This document shows, piece after piece, positions 1-9,171 of a DNA stretch of 64,000 nt. This DNA comes from Bacteriovorax sp. MedPE-SWde (GTDB lineage Bacteria; Bdellovibrionota; Bacteriovoracia; Bacteriovoracales; Bacteriovoracaceae). The position numbers and the translations under genes were made by a program. The stretch covers positions 310,001 to 374,000 of the forward strand of contig MPCU01000003.1 in NCBI GenBank assembly GCA_001874305.1, given 5' to 3'. The notes below the pieces were generated by a model. The model searched no databases. It was not told where the DNA came from and saw only the letters and a program-made list of their open reading frames with translations. How positions within the stretch are numbered: position 1 is the stretch's first letter; each line of letters opens with the position of its first letter.

Positions 1-411
1 TTTTGGAATATCGAAATCATCGTGATCAGAATCTTTCTTATTCTTATTAATATCAGTAACATTTGAATCTTTAGTAATTCCGTCGAATTTTCTCCCCAGT
101 CTATAGAAAGTGATACCACTGGCTACAATTGGAAGGAAAATTAGAAATAAGAATATTAACTTTCCTGAAGATGCAGAAGTGTCTGTGGCACTTTCCACTT
201 TAAGCCCTTCAACAGAATGAGTTCTCTTAGTGCTTGCTGCTCTTTTTTCAGAGTTTGGCCTACGGTTAAAGTCATAGCCTTTAGCTTTTTCAGGTGGAAC
301 TTCTTTATATTCCTCTATTGAGACACCAACTACGGGATCTACGGCCGGCTTTCTTGCAAAAGTAGTAGAAGATATAAATAGAATAAAAGTTAGAACTGTT
401 ATTTTTCTCAT
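1..411 (-). CDS. exported/membrane-anchored protein, 3' part outside window
   Basis: The frame is open from an ATG at 411 to the window edge (137 codons seen). A GGAGG ribosome site sits four bases before the start. The visible protein begins with a signal peptide (MRKITVLTFILF... ending near TTFA), continues with a charged Pro/Lys/Arg-rich stretch, and has one hydrophobic segment at about residues 92-108 (KLIFLFLIFLPIVASG), followed by an acidic and Lys-rich tail. No family is recognised. It reads away from the YihY gene at 598, so the two share a divergent intergenic region. The true C-terminus is not in the window. Confidence 0.7.
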   Translation of the reverse strand, partial: MRKITVLTFILFISSTTFARKPAVDPVVGVSIEEYKEVPPEKAKGYDFNRRPNSEKRAASTKRTHSVEGLKVESATDTSASSGKLIFLFLIFLPIVASGITFYRLGRKFDGITKDSNVTDINKNKKDSDHDDFDIPK

Positions 412-448
412 TGATCCTCCATGATCGGCCGAGAAAGTTCGACTCTTT

Positions 449-469
449 GATAAGATCTCTTTTCTTATC
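449..469. promoter_or_regulatory. perfect inverted repeat GATAAGA-N7-TCTTATC
   Basis: Bases 449-455 (GATAAGA) and 463-469 (TCTTATC) are exact inverse complements separated by seven bases. The repeat lies in the 186-base space between divergent genes starting at 411 and 598. It may be an operator or a weak hairpin; no T-run follows, so a terminator is unlikely. Function is inferred from position only. Confidence 0.35.
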
Positions 470-597
470 GTCTCTATTTTACCATTTCCTTAGTATTTTT
501 GTAGGAGGGCATTTTTCACATTTTCTATCTGTAGGTATCCAGTCGGGTATAGTGTTTGATGAGTAAAGAATCTTCTTAATTATCCGATAGTTAGATT

Positions 598-1497
598 ATG
601 AAATCACTTAAAAAAATTAAGTTTAATCCGGAGAGGGTGGAGGTTATATTCTTTGAAATAATCAAGAATTTCTTTCTTCGCTTGATATCAGCGCTCTTCT
701 TATTTAAGAAAAGAAAGGGTGAAGTTATCGCGGGAGCGACTACTTTTTTCACTGTCCTAAGCTTTGGACCCGCTATTCTATTGATGATTTCTGTTGTTGG
801 AATATATATAGGGGATAATGATCTTGCTAAGGATCATGTTATAAATACGATATTTTCCAGCTTTCCAAAAATAGATCCATGGATTTTAAAAAGCTTAAAA
901 GTCTTAATAGAAGAACAAATAACTGATCATGCCGTAAAACCCTATCAATTAGGTTTGTGGTTTTTTACATGTTTAGGAATTAGTACCTCATTTGTTTTTG
1001 GAATAAATACTCTCTCAAAAGTTGATCCTGATGGTGGCTTCTTTCAAGATGACTTTAGATCCCTTATTTTTGGTGTCTTTATGGCACTATTTTTCTTGTT
1101 AGTTTTTATGATGTTTGAAAAGCAATTTATGTTAACCATTGTTGAAACTTTTGTTACAGATAGCGATACTGTTTTGTTTCTTCTCGAAATATTAGTGTGG
1201 CCATTTGCCGTTGTATTCTTTGGTTTCTTTTATAAGTTTTCAGCTCAAATAAAAGTTTCAACTAAGGACGCATTATTAGGTGGTCTCGTATTTACTCTAT
1301 GCTTCTTTTTAGGAAAATCTAGTTACTGGATATACTTAAAATATTTTAAAGACGATCTTTATCGTGACTATGGGAATTTCTATAATTTTATGGTTGGAAT
1401 GATTTGGATCTATTTCATAGTTTGCTCATTCTATTTTGGAGCAAGTTTTACATATGTATCAAAAGTAAAAGTATTCGGAAAAGGAAAATCACGATGA
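598..1497 (+). CDS. YihY/BrkB family inner-membrane protein
   Basis: This is a 299-residue polytopic membrane protein with about six hydrophobic segments. The family signature is visible in the first segment (GEVIAGATTFFTVLSFGPA) and in the last one (YGNFYNFMVGMIWIYF...FGASF), which match the conserved ends of the YihY/BrkB family. Length is usual for the family. The family was once called RNase BN in error; its biochemical role is not firmly established. No clear ribosome site precedes the ATG. The stop codon overlaps the start of the next gene as ATGA, so the two are translationally coupled. Confidence 0.85.
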   Translation: MKSLKKIKFNPERVEVIFFEIIKNFFLRLISALFLFKKRKGEVIAGATTFFTVLSFGPAILLMISVVGIYIGDNDLAKDHVINTIFSSFPKIDPWILKSLKVLIEEQITDHAVKPYQLGLWFFTCLGISTSFVFGINTLSKVDPDGGFFQDDFRSLIFGVFMALFFLLVFMMFEKQFMLTIVETFVTDSDTVLFLLEILVWPFAVVFFGFFYKFSAQIKVSTKDALLGGLVFTLCFFLGKSSYWIYLKYFKDDLYRDYGNFYNFMVGMIWIYFIVCSFYFGASFTYVSKVKVFGKGKSR

Positions 1498-2927
1498 AGA
1501 AAAAAGATCTCGTTATTTTATTTTGTCATGAAGTATCGGAAAAACTATATATGGATCAACGTGATCGAAAATCCTTTTTTCAAATCTTTGAAGCTTGGAA
1601 TTGGAATAATTACACAGACTTTCTATACCACCTAGAAGAGATTGGTTTTGAATTGTCTCGTAATGGACTAAATTCAAAAAGTTCAGAGCTTCTTAACTGT
1701 TACTTTGACTATGAGGAGAAGTTTTCCCTATACACAAAAATATTTGATTTCTTTTCTCTAGATAAAAAAGGAAAGAAGTATAAGAATGCTCCAAAGCTTC
1801 TTTCTGATATAGAAGTCGGTTTGTTTCTAAAAGCTAAGGATACCAAATTTCATAGAGAGAGATATATTCATAGTAAGTACTTCAAGGGTCAAAGTCTACA
1901 ATCTTACTCTAAAGCAACAATGGCGTCTCTTATGGTTTCATTTGGTAATGATGGAAGACTTGATAAGAGTGAACTCGATGGTTGTCTACAGCTTTTAGGA
2001 GGACTTAAAGGGCTTTGCCCTGACTTTCCTTTGAGCTCATTCGACTTATCTAATGCTCTTAGTTTTACGGAAGTTTCATATGATCAAATGAAGAAATTGA
2101 AAAGAAGTATGTCAAAAGCTATTAAGGCCGACGGGAAAGTTGATGCTAGGGAAGTAACACTTTTAAAGGACTTTTCTTCAAGGATTGCAATAGATAATAA
2201 TTCAGAAGAAAGCATTGAGAGAATGATACCTTTTTGTGTTCTTGCAGTACTTTTTTCTGACGGAGAAGTGACTCTTCAGGAAAGAGAGTGGTTTCTTAAC
2301 GAGTATGACTATGAGAATATTATTTCCAATATTGAAGAAGCATTCTGGTTTTTGGGAATAGCGATAAGATCACCAAAAATTATGAATAATGAATCTTGGT
2401 TTCTATCTATGATTTGGAATAGAGAAAAAAACTTCTATGATATGGCCAATGGATTATTCTTAAATTTTAGTAAGTACTTTTTAAAAATAGATGATAGGCA
2501 GTATGCAATACTTAGTGAATTTGTGGGACTTGAAAGTAGTAGGCGAGTTAAAGATATAATTAGAGCACATGAGAATGACAAGGTTGTAGAAGAAGAAATC
2601 TTACTAGTTCTTAATCTCGTTTTTAATCAAAGATATAATGTTGAAACAATTAATAAATTTCTTACTAAAGAATATCTTGTACGTATTTTTGAGGCATTAA
2701 AAACTGAAGAAAGCCCTCTTATGTATTACGCTACAGCACAGGCACTCTTTTGTGATAATACAATTTCATCACAAGAATATAATATTGTTTGGAAGAACTT
2801 TAAGAGCTTGAAACTTGACTCTCGTCTTTTAAAAGAAACAATTTTTGATCACTCTCTATTCTTACAAAGAGAGTTAGAAGTTGGAGAGTACTTTACTTAT
2901 TTAAGGGAAGAATACAAAGAGTCTTAA
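1494..2927 (+). CDS. TerB-like domain protein coupled to YihY
   Basis: 477 residues from the ATG at 1494, which overlaps the yihY stop (ATGA); an upstream in-frame ATG at 1404 lies inside yihY and is less likely. No signal peptide. Two segments resemble the acidic repeats of TerB/DjlA-N folds: KAIKADGKVDAREVTLLKDF (about residues 216-235) and LFSDGEVTLQEREWF (about 255-270); an earlier SFGNDGRLDKSELDG is similar. Such domains are small helical bundles with metal-binding acidic loops in tellurite-resistance and co-chaperone proteins. The remaining helices are unassigned. The stop overlaps the convergent amidotransferase stop by four bases. Function unknown. Confidence 0.6.
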   Translation: MKKKDLVILFCHEVSEKLYMDQRDRKSFFQIFEAWNWNNYTDFLYHLEEIGFELSRNGLNSKSSELLNCYFDYEEKFSLYTKIFDFFSLDKKGKKYKNAPKLLSDIEVGLFLKAKDTKFHRERYIHSKYFKGQSLQSYSKATMASLMVSFGNDGRLDKSELDGCLQLLGGLKGLCPDFPLSSFDLSNALSFTEVSYDQMKKLKRSMSKAIKADGKVDAREVTLLKDFSSRIAIDNNSEESIERMIPFCVLAVLFSDGEVTLQEREWFLNEYDYENIISNIEEAFWFLGIAIRSPKIMNNESWFLSMIWNREKNFYDMANGLFLNFSKYFLKIDDRQYAILSEFVGLESSRRVKDIIRAHENDKVVEEEILLVLNLVFNQRYNVETINKFLTKEYLVRIFEALKTEESPLMYYATAQALFCDNTISSQEYNIVWKNFKSLKLDSRLLKETIFDHSLFLQRELEVGEYFTYLREEYKES

Positions 2928-3772
2928 GTCGCTTTTTTAATTGTAAGCTTCATATGATTATCAACACCAATCATTTCAAAAGCATCCATTTTAAGCCAGA
3001 TATTATCACCGGATAATGGCTCACTTGAAAAAATAAGGTGGTTTATTGACCCCGTTGTTGTCGCAGCTTCACACTCTGGTGCAAAGCTTGGACAGTTGTC
3101 TCGATCAAGGCATCTATTCTTGTATGTAGAGTAGTAAAGGTTCTTTCCTCCATTGATACCGACCATTACTTTTCCATTAGTAATGATAAATGTTAGGTAG
3201 TTCTCTGTATTAGGACCATCATTTTCTAAATGTAGTGGACCGATTATTTTGATTATTTCTTTGATCGTCTCTTCAACAGCTTCCATGACTGGCGCTATCT
3301 TAATATAGGAGTCGTGAATATTAACGCGAGCAGCGATATTAGAAATTAAGTAATAGAATATTAATTCACTATCTGTGGTTCCAAGAATATAGCGTCTGAA
3401 CTCCGGAGCAATATTATCGAGTAGCTTATCTCTTACTTTTGAAAAGTCTTTAATATTTCCATTATGTGCAAAGGTCCAGTGACCAAACTGAAAAGGGTGA
3501 GTGTTCAGAATATTAATCTCACCAAGAGTGGCCTTTCTAATATGTGCCATAACTGTTTGAGAAGATACAACCCCAGAGATCTTTTGAAAGATACTATCGT
3601 TTATAGCAGTTTTTCCTGACTTGATTATGTGAGGTGAGTCGCCGACATAATATGAAACACCCCAACCATCTGGGTGGTCATTACTTTGAATGCCAAGAGC
3701 ATTATCGGCCCTAACGAGGCTTTCATGAACTTGGCTATGAATAACTGATCTAAATCCGAATAGTCTACACAT
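2924..3772 (-). CDS. class II glutamine amidotransferase (YafJ-like)
   Basis: 282 residues. The N-terminus MCRLFGFRS gives the N-terminal nucleophile Cys2 after Met removal, typical of Ntn-type glutamine amidotransferases. HIRKATLGEINILNTHPF and WTFAHNGNI are the conserved glutamine-site motifs. It is a stand-alone domain of the YafJ/EgtC-like group, without a synthetase domain, so the acceptor of the released ammonia cannot be told. It starts inside the end of the TetR gene (8-base overlap) and is the last gene of the efflux operon, which suggests co-expression rather than a direct role in efflux. Confidence 0.88.
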   Translation of the reverse strand: MCRLFGFRSVIHSQVHESLVRADNALGIQSNDHPDGWGVSYYVGDSPHIIKSGKTAINDSIFQKISGVVSSQTVMAHIRKATLGEINILNTHPFQFGHWTFAHNGNIKDFSKVRDKLLDNIAPEFRRYILGTTDSELIFYYLISNIAARVNIHDSYIKIAPVMEAVEETIKEIIKIIGPLHLENDGPNTENYLTFIITNGKVMVGINGGKNLYYSTYKNRCLDRDNCPSFAPECEAATTTGSINHLIFSSEPLSGDNIWLKMDAFEMIGVDNHMKLTIKKAT

Positions 3773-4403
3773 CTGTACTAAACTTCTCGGGATGTTCTTT
3801 GAGAAAGTTTAATGAGGATTCAACAAGGTTGTCGATAGAACGTCTTTTTTCATCTTCTTGGAGAAAGGGAACTTTATCTTCCATAATTTTTACAAATGAG
3901 CAGCTCATCATTAGAGATGAGTGACAAATATAGGCAAAAATAGTTCTAACAAACCACTCTCTTCCTGACAGAGGAGTATCTTCACCAACTTCTCTGGTTA
4001 CAAGCTCTAACATCATTTTGAAGCCCGGAGGACCAAAATCCTCAGCACATGCAGATGGTATTATTTCTTCTGAAACAGGAAGAGTATTTGTCATGAATAG
4101 CTTAAAGCCATTTGTGAATGACTCTTGATTGTCTGTAAATTGTTTGAAGAGATTCCAGTAGAAATCTTTGAGGTTATCGCTTTGAGTACCTAGTCTTTCG
4201 ACATCGGCCTGAATATTAAGGATACTTGCATTCATAACCTCTCTGTAGAGGTTGAGCTTATTTTTAAAGTGATAATTAATAGAAGCTAGGTTTACCCCAG
4301 CTTCTTTAGAAATATCTCTAATGGATGTACTGTCGTACCCATTTTCGGCAAAGAGCGCTCCCGCTACACTAAGAATTTTGTCTTTCGTGTCCTTATTGCT
4401 CAT
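3765..4403 (-). CDS. TetR/AcrR family transcriptional regulator
   Basis: 212 residues. The N-terminal helix-turn-helix is clear: ILSVAGALFAENGYDSTSIRDISKEAGVNL followed by ASINYHFKNKLNLYREV, the canonical TetR recognition helix and following helix (residues about 8-56). The rest is a helical ligand-binding domain. A GAGGT ribosome site lies five bases before the ATG, inside the 3' end of the RND gene (11-base overlap). Being third in the tolC-RND operon, it most likely represses that operon; three palindromes at 9064-9105 are the likely operators (inference). Confidence 0.92.
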   Translation of the reverse strand: MSNKDTKDKILSVAGALFAENGYDSTSIRDISKEAGVNLASINYHFKNKLNLYREVMNASILNIQADVERLGTQSDNLKDFYWNLFKQFTDNQESFTNGFKLFMTNTLPVSEEIIPSACAEDFGPPGFKMMLELVTREVGEDTPLSGREWFVRTIFAYICHSSLMMSCSFVKIMEDKVPFLQEDEKRRSIDNLVESSLNFLKEHPEKFSTDV

Positions 4404-7400
4404 TTGTGACCTCGTTCAATACAAATGAATCACTATCATGTTGGTCATGATCAGAGTCACCTGAGATTTTATTTTTTAGTTTAGCTACTAAAATAAAGAA
4501 ATCTTCTAGGATTGCATAGGCGCATGGAATAAATATTAGCGTTAAAATTGTTCCACTTGTTAGTCCCCAGGCCATTCCCATCGTCATTGGCACTAGCATG
4601 GCGTCTGTTCCACCTATTCCGTAGGCAGTTGGAATAAGACCACTAATTGTTGTTAGAGAAGTAACTAGGACCGCTCTCAGTCTCATACCAGAGGCCTTAA
4701 CAAGGATTGTGTGGAGATCAAACTTTCCTTCTTGTCGAAGTTCGTCAATAAAACTTATTAAGACGATCCCGGAGTTAACAATAATCCCCGCCAGTCCAAT
4801 AATCCCAATGAGCGCTAGAAAGGAAATTGCTCTTGCTCTATCCGGGTAACCAGAAAGAATAGGAGTAGCGAAAGCAATTGATAAACCTAATAGCCCAAGA
4901 GGGATTGTCATCATAATAATCATTGGTCTTAAGAATGATCTAAATAAGAAAACAAGTATGGCAAAAATACCAATTCCTGCTAGAAGACCTGCACTTGCAA
5001 GTGACTCCATTGATTCTTTAGTACTTTCGGCAGCTCCACCAAACTTAAGTGATACACCTGGATACTTTTTAGAAAGCTTATCAAAAATCTTAGAAAGATG
5101 TCTGTTGGCAACAGCAGAAGTCATTATACTTTCATCTACGTTTCCTAAAAGAGTCTTACTCTTTTTAAAGTCATATCTCTTGATATTTGCTCCACCCTTT
5201 TCAACTCTTAGTTTTGCAACATTAGAGATAGGGATGAGGTTTCCAAGATTATCAGTAACCTTAATAGCTAGAATATCTTCAATCTTACTTCTACTCGCCT
5301 TAACGTAGCGAATCTCAAGGTCAATATCTTTGTTATCTAAAGTAACTGTACTTGCGATATTTCCTGAGATCGCAGCTCTAATATTCTGACCTATAACATT
5401 AACATTAAGTCCTAACTGATCTGCTCTAGCATAATCAATATCTAGGTATACTTCTTCGTCTCCAAATACATCATCAACTTTTAAGTCTAGTATTCCTTCA
5501 ACCTTTTTAAGTTCAGTAATAACTTCTGCAATAATTGAATCAAGTTTTTCAGAACTATTAGATCTGAAAGTCCCTTCAATTGCATCTCCAACTGGTGGAC
5601 CATTAACTTGTGCTTCAAAAGTTAAGCGAGATAAAGAAGGTAGTGTAATCTTTCTAAGCTTCTTTAATATTACTGTGTGAGCAATATTAAACTTTGCATG
5701 ATCACTAGCATAGATAAATAAAATACCTACGTTATTTCCATCCTCTGCTTTTGGATCCGTAAGTTGAACTTTTGATCGACCAGCAAAACCAACAAGGTGT
5801 TTAGCATCTTCACCCATTGTTTCTTTTACAATAGAGCTTAGTTCTTGAAGAGCAACTTCTGTTTTTTCAACAGGTGTTCCATTAGGTGTTTGGAATCTTG
5901 CAACATATATCTCAGTTTGATCAGCTGGAAAGAGAACAAACTTATTTCCAAAGGCCATTAAACCAATTGAACCGATTATAATACCCGAGAAGACAAGCAT
6001 CACAAGATATCTTCTATGAATTGCAAAGTTCATGAACCTTTCAAATAGTGCTTCAAACTTATGGAACCAGTCTTTATTAGTTTTTGTATTTTCTTGTTCT
6101 TCTTTGGCTATCTCTTTTGATTTTCCACCAAACATTACAAGTCTCATAGGTAGGAAGAGAAAACTTTCTAATAAACTTAAAACAAGAGAGATTGATACAA
6201 TGATAGGAATCCATTTAATGAATTGTCCCATTATACCTTTTGTTACTAGCATTGGCATGAATGCCGCAATAGTTGTCATTGCTGTACCAGTAATTGGTAG
6301 CCATAGACTTTTTACACTGGTAACTGCTGCGTCCTTAGGTTTAAAACCTTCACCAAGTAGCCTTGTATAATTTTCTGAGATAACAACACTATTATCAACA
6401 AGCATACCTAGAGCAATAACGAGGGCAAGTATCGTGATCGCGTTTAGAGACATACCAAATGATGGCATTATCCCAATAGTCCCCATAACTGCTAGTGGTA
6501 GTGACATACTTGCTAGTAGACCAATTCTTCCTGGTAGAAAGATAAATAGGAAAACTATAACAAGAAGTAGACCAGAGATAGCATTTGAAGAAAGAACCTC
6601 TAGTTTGTTTTGAACCTTTGTTTGCTCGTTATTATAAACATGGAATTGAAAGCCTTGGTTATGTTCTTTAAAAACTTTAACTTTTGCTTTTATAAGATCA
6701 ACCATTTCTATAGTATCAGCACCGGCCTTCTTACTAACTGTAAGAAGAGTAGCTGGAAGTCCATTGTAAGTAGTGTTTACTTTAATCTCTTCTTTACCAT
6801 CAATAACTGTCGCAACATCTTTGAGGTAAATTGTTTTACCACCAAATCTTGATCTAATTAAAACATTTCCAAGATCTTCTATATCTTGAACTTTACCCTC
6901 AATACGTACAAGCTTTTGAGAATCTGTTGACTTGATACTCCCACCTGGAATATTTACATTTCGGGATCTAAGTTTTGAAAGAAGCTCTTGAATACCAATA
7001 TGGTGCTTCTTTAATAACTCTTTATCTAAAACTATTTCAAATTTTCTTTTTGCAAATCCGTCTAGAGTTACACCTTTAACAGATTTTAAATCTTCGATAT
7101 CTTCTTTTAGAGTGTCAGCGATAATATCCCTTGCTCTAGATTCGTTCGATCCAACAATTGCTATCTGATAAACTGGGAATTCTTCAGAATTTATTTCTTG
7201 AAAATATGGAGGATCTTTTACATCTGATGGTAGATCTGTAACTCTATCAACAGATTTTTGAAGATCACTCATAACCTTATCAACGTCGTCAACATTATCC
7301 ATATCTACACGAATAACAATTGTACTAAGACCTGATTGAGAAGTTGAACGTACATCCTTAACTCCAGATACAGTTCTAATCTCATCTTCAATAGGCTTTG

Positions 7401-7593
7401 TTATCTTAATCTCAACGTCTTCTGATGATGCTCCGTCATAAGCTGTTGTTACGTAGGCCGTAGCAAAACTCACTGAAGGATAACTTTCAGCATTCATCTT
7501 CTTAAGTCCAAGGACACCGTAGATGGCCATGAAGAATGATAATACTATTGTGAATTTATAGTTCTCAATAAAGAACTTCGATATTTTTCCCAT
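4393..7593 (-). CDS. RND family (AcrB/MexB-like) efflux permease
   Basis: 1066 residues, the usual length for a trimeric RND exporter of the inner membrane. It has an N-terminal helix followed by PYPSVSF-like porter start (AESYPSVSFATAYVTTAYDGAS), two large periplasmic loops and two sets of transmembrane helices. TM4 carries GMLVDNSVVISEN, where the second relay acid of AcrB (Asp408) is Asn, a variant seen in many RND subfamilies. The last TM block has IGIIGLAGIIVNSGIVLI. It lies ten bases after a TolC-like gene and overlaps the tetR gene. No membrane-fusion (HlyD/AcrA) gene is present in the operon. Confidence 0.93.
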   Translation of the reverse strand: MGKISKFFIENYKFTIVLSFFMAIYGVLGLKKMNAESYPSVSFATAYVTTAYDGASSEDVEIKITKPIEDEIRTVSGVKDVRSTSQSGLSTIVIRVDMDNVDDVDKVMSDLQKSVDRVTDLPSDVKDPPYFQEINSEEFPVYQIAIVGSNESRARDIIADTLKEDIEDLKSVKGVTLDGFAKRKFEIVLDKELLKKHHIGIQELLSKLRSRNVNIPGGSIKSTDSQKLVRIEGKVQDIEDLGNVLIRSRFGGKTIYLKDVATVIDGKEEIKVNTTYNGLPATLLTVSKKAGADTIEMVDLIKAKVKVFKEHNQGFQFHVYNNEQTKVQNKLEVLSSNAISGLLLVIVFLFIFLPGRIGLLASMSLPLAVMGTIGIMPSFGMSLNAITILALVIALGMLVDNSVVISENYTRLLGEGFKPKDAAVTSVKSLWLPITGTAMTTIAAFMPMLVTKGIMGQFIKWIPIIVSISLVLSLLESFLFLPMRLVMFGGKSKEIAKEEQENTKTNKDWFHKFEALFERFMNFAIHRRYLVMLVFSGIIIGSIGLMAFGNKFVLFPADQTEIYVARFQTPNGTPVEKTEVALQELSSIVKETMGEDAKHLVGFAGRSKVQLTDPKAEDGNNVGILFIYASDHAKFNIAHTVILKKLRKITLPSLSRLTFEAQVNGPPVGDAIEGTFRSNSSEKLDSIIAEVITELKKVEGILDLKVDDVFGDEEVYLDIDYARADQLGLNVNVIGQNIRAAISGNIASTVTLDNKDIDLEIRYVKASRSKIEDILAIKVTDNLGNLIPISNVAKLRVEKGGANIKRYDFKKSKTLLGNVDESIMTSAVANRHLSKIFDKLSKKYPGVSLKFGGAAESTKESMESLASAGLLAGIGIFAILVFLFRSFLRPMIIMMTIPLGLLGLSIAFATPILSGYPDRARAISFLALIGIIGLAGIIVNSGIVLISFIDELRQEGKFDLHTILVKASGMRLRAVLVTSLTTISGLIPTAYGIGGTDAMLVPMTMGMAWGLTSGTILTLIFIPCAYAILEDFFILVAKLKNKISGDSDHDQHDSDSFVLNEVTNEQ

Positions 7594-7603
7594 ATTTCGC
7601 CTC

Positions 7604-9058
7604 TTACTTATTAATCACACAAGGTGTTTCTGTAAACACTGTGAAATAGTTAATAAGGATTTCGATTACTTGATATTTAGTACTAATTGTATCTAGGTTG
7701 TTTTGTAGAAAGCGGTCTTCATCTTGAATAAGGTCTCTTGCTGCTAATCTCGCTTGTCTATACTTCTTATTTGAGTCTTGTAGAGTTTGCGATAAGAACT
7801 TTGAGTTTCTGTCTTGAGCGGCAATAACATTATTTAAAATTGTAACAGATTTCATTGTTTGAATATGATACGCGGAGATCTTTCCTTCGATCTCTTGGTA
7901 CTTTGATACATTTTGTTTTTGTATCATTTCATTTTGAATATCTTGTGTTCTTTTCTTTTGCTTTCCAAGAGGAATTGTTAGTTGAAGAGCAACTGAGTAT
8001 GCTTTTCTTCCATCTTCTTTTAATTCATCAAAGCTATTGCTATGACCAAAGTCTTTTCCAAGGTATTTTACGTCTGAAACAAGCTTTAAGTCGGCCATCG
8101 AATAAGCAGAGTTAACTTTCTTAGCAGCGTTAAGATCTTCTTTTAATAGAACAAGAACATCGTCATAGAGAGTGTAGTCTTTTGGAGTTGTAGACCTTGA
8201 AGCAATCTTCCCTGTACAACTCAATACATTAGATACCGTCTTTTCTAGATCATATGAATTAAATGAAAGGTGATTATCTTTTAATTGTTCAGGAAAGAGT
8301 TCTCTCAGGGCCTGGATAAGTTGTGACCTTTCAAATTGTAGTAAATAGATTTGTCCATTTCTCGTTTCAACTTGTGATCTTGATCTCGAAACTTCGCCTT
8401 TATCAGCAATATTATTCTTTAATCTTTTTACTGAATCTTTCTCTAGTCTTTTTGCGGTCTTTAAAAGTCCATTAGCAATCTTTAGTGACTCATTATTTGC
8501 GGCAAGTTTCCAATAGAGCTTTCTAACTTCCTGAACAAAGGCATGAGTTGTTATGCTCTTTTCTTTTTCAGCAATTTGGCTTCTCAATGTAAGACTATCT
8601 TCTTGGGTTCTTGTAATTCTTCCCATAATGTCTTTATAAAGGTCAACGCTAACTTCTGCACCAACACCAGTTGTCGTACCTTTTTGAAAGAAGTTATTAG
8701 AAATTTGATTAGTAAATGTAGAGATACTTGCAGCAACACCATACTTTGTAGGCTTGCTAATTTTTAACTCCGCAGTCTTTGTTGGGCTCGTAATTGGCAT
8801 ATTAGCTGAGAAAGATGTTTCATCAGTTTTTGCGTACGAGGACGAGAGGTCTGCACTTGCAGAGAACTTATCGTTAAATGATGAGAGGTCAGCCTTTTTT
8901 GCTAAGCTATCAAGAGATAGTTTCTTAGAGTTATAGGATTCCTGTTTTGCCCATTCAACGAGTTTCGCTTCACTTATCTCTAGGGCACTTGCCTTTAGAG
9001 GTGCAAACGAAAGTAGGGTAATAAAAGTAATGTAATTCATTTTTGATAGTCTTTTCAT
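7604..9058 (-). CDS. TolC-like outer-membrane efflux protein
   Basis: 484 residues with a signal peptide (cleavage near LKASA-LE). The rest is mostly long alpha-helical coiled coil with the two-fold internal repeat expected for TolC/OprM trimeric channels; SGKxxx-like segments occur around VRKLYWKLAANNESLKIA and RLAARDLIQDEDRFLQNN. It is the first gene of the operon and its promoter region holds three palindromes. An alternative start is the Met at 9040, which would shorten the signal peptide. Two conserved-looking cysteines (SCTGK, TPCVINK) near the middle and C-terminus may form a disulfide. It provides the outer-membrane exit for the RND pump. Confidence 0.88.
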   Translation of the reverse strand: MKRLSKMNYITFITLLSFAPLKASALEISEAKLVEWAKQESYNSKKLSLDSLAKKADLSSFNDKFSASADLSSSYAKTDETSFSANMPITSPTKTAELKISKPTKYGVAASISTFTNQISNNFFQKGTTTGVGAEVSVDLYKDIMGRITRTQEDSLTLRSQIAEKEKSITTHAFVQEVRKLYWKLAANNESLKIANGLLKTAKRLEKDSVKRLKNNIADKGEVSRSRSQVETRNGQIYLLQFERSQLIQALRELFPEQLKDNHLSFNSYDLEKTVSNVLSCTGKIASRSTTPKDYTLYDDVLVLLKEDLNAAKKVNSAYSMADLKLVSDVKYLGKDFGHSNSFDELKEDGRKAYSVALQLTIPLGKQKKRTQDIQNEMIQKQNVSKYQEIEGKISAYHIQTMKSVTILNNVIAAQDRNSKFLSQTLQDSNKKYRQARLAARDLIQDEDRFLQNNLDTISTKYQVIEILINYFTVFTETPCVINK

Positions 9059-9063
9059 ATTTC

Positions 9064-9105
9064 AAACCTATGTTTCAAACAACTGTTTAATTTAAACACT
9101 TGTTT
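9064..9105. promoter_or_regulatory. three AAACN4GTTT palindromes, probable TetR operators
   Basis: Three copies of AAAC-N4-GTTT are present: 9064-9075 (AAACCTATGTTT), 9077-9088 (AAACAACTGTTT) and 9094-9105 (AAACACTTGTTT). Copies two and three share the longer form AAACA-N2-TGTTT. They fill the space between the promoter -10 and the tolC start. Repression by the TetR protein of the same operon is inferred. Confidence 0.7.
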
Positions 9106-9134
9106 AAAATATGACAAAAACTGATCTAAATCAA
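9106..9134 (-). promoter_or_regulatory. sigma70-type promoter of the efflux operon
   Basis: On the minus strand TTGATT (9134-9129) and TATTTT (9111-9106) are separated by 17 bases. The -10 box directly abuts the third AAACN4GTTT palindrome, so a bound repressor would block promoter opening. Confidence 0.6.
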
Positions 9135-9171
9135 TAGATATTTGGTTAATTTTTGGTTAAGTATTATAAGC

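Noticed and set aside
4958-6852. Rightward open frames inside the RND and TolC genes (for example 4958-5308, 6032-6370, 8543-8767)
   Set aside because: They lie antisense to clearly conserved genes, lack ribosome sites and have Leu/Ser/Phe-rich composition typical of antisense frames.
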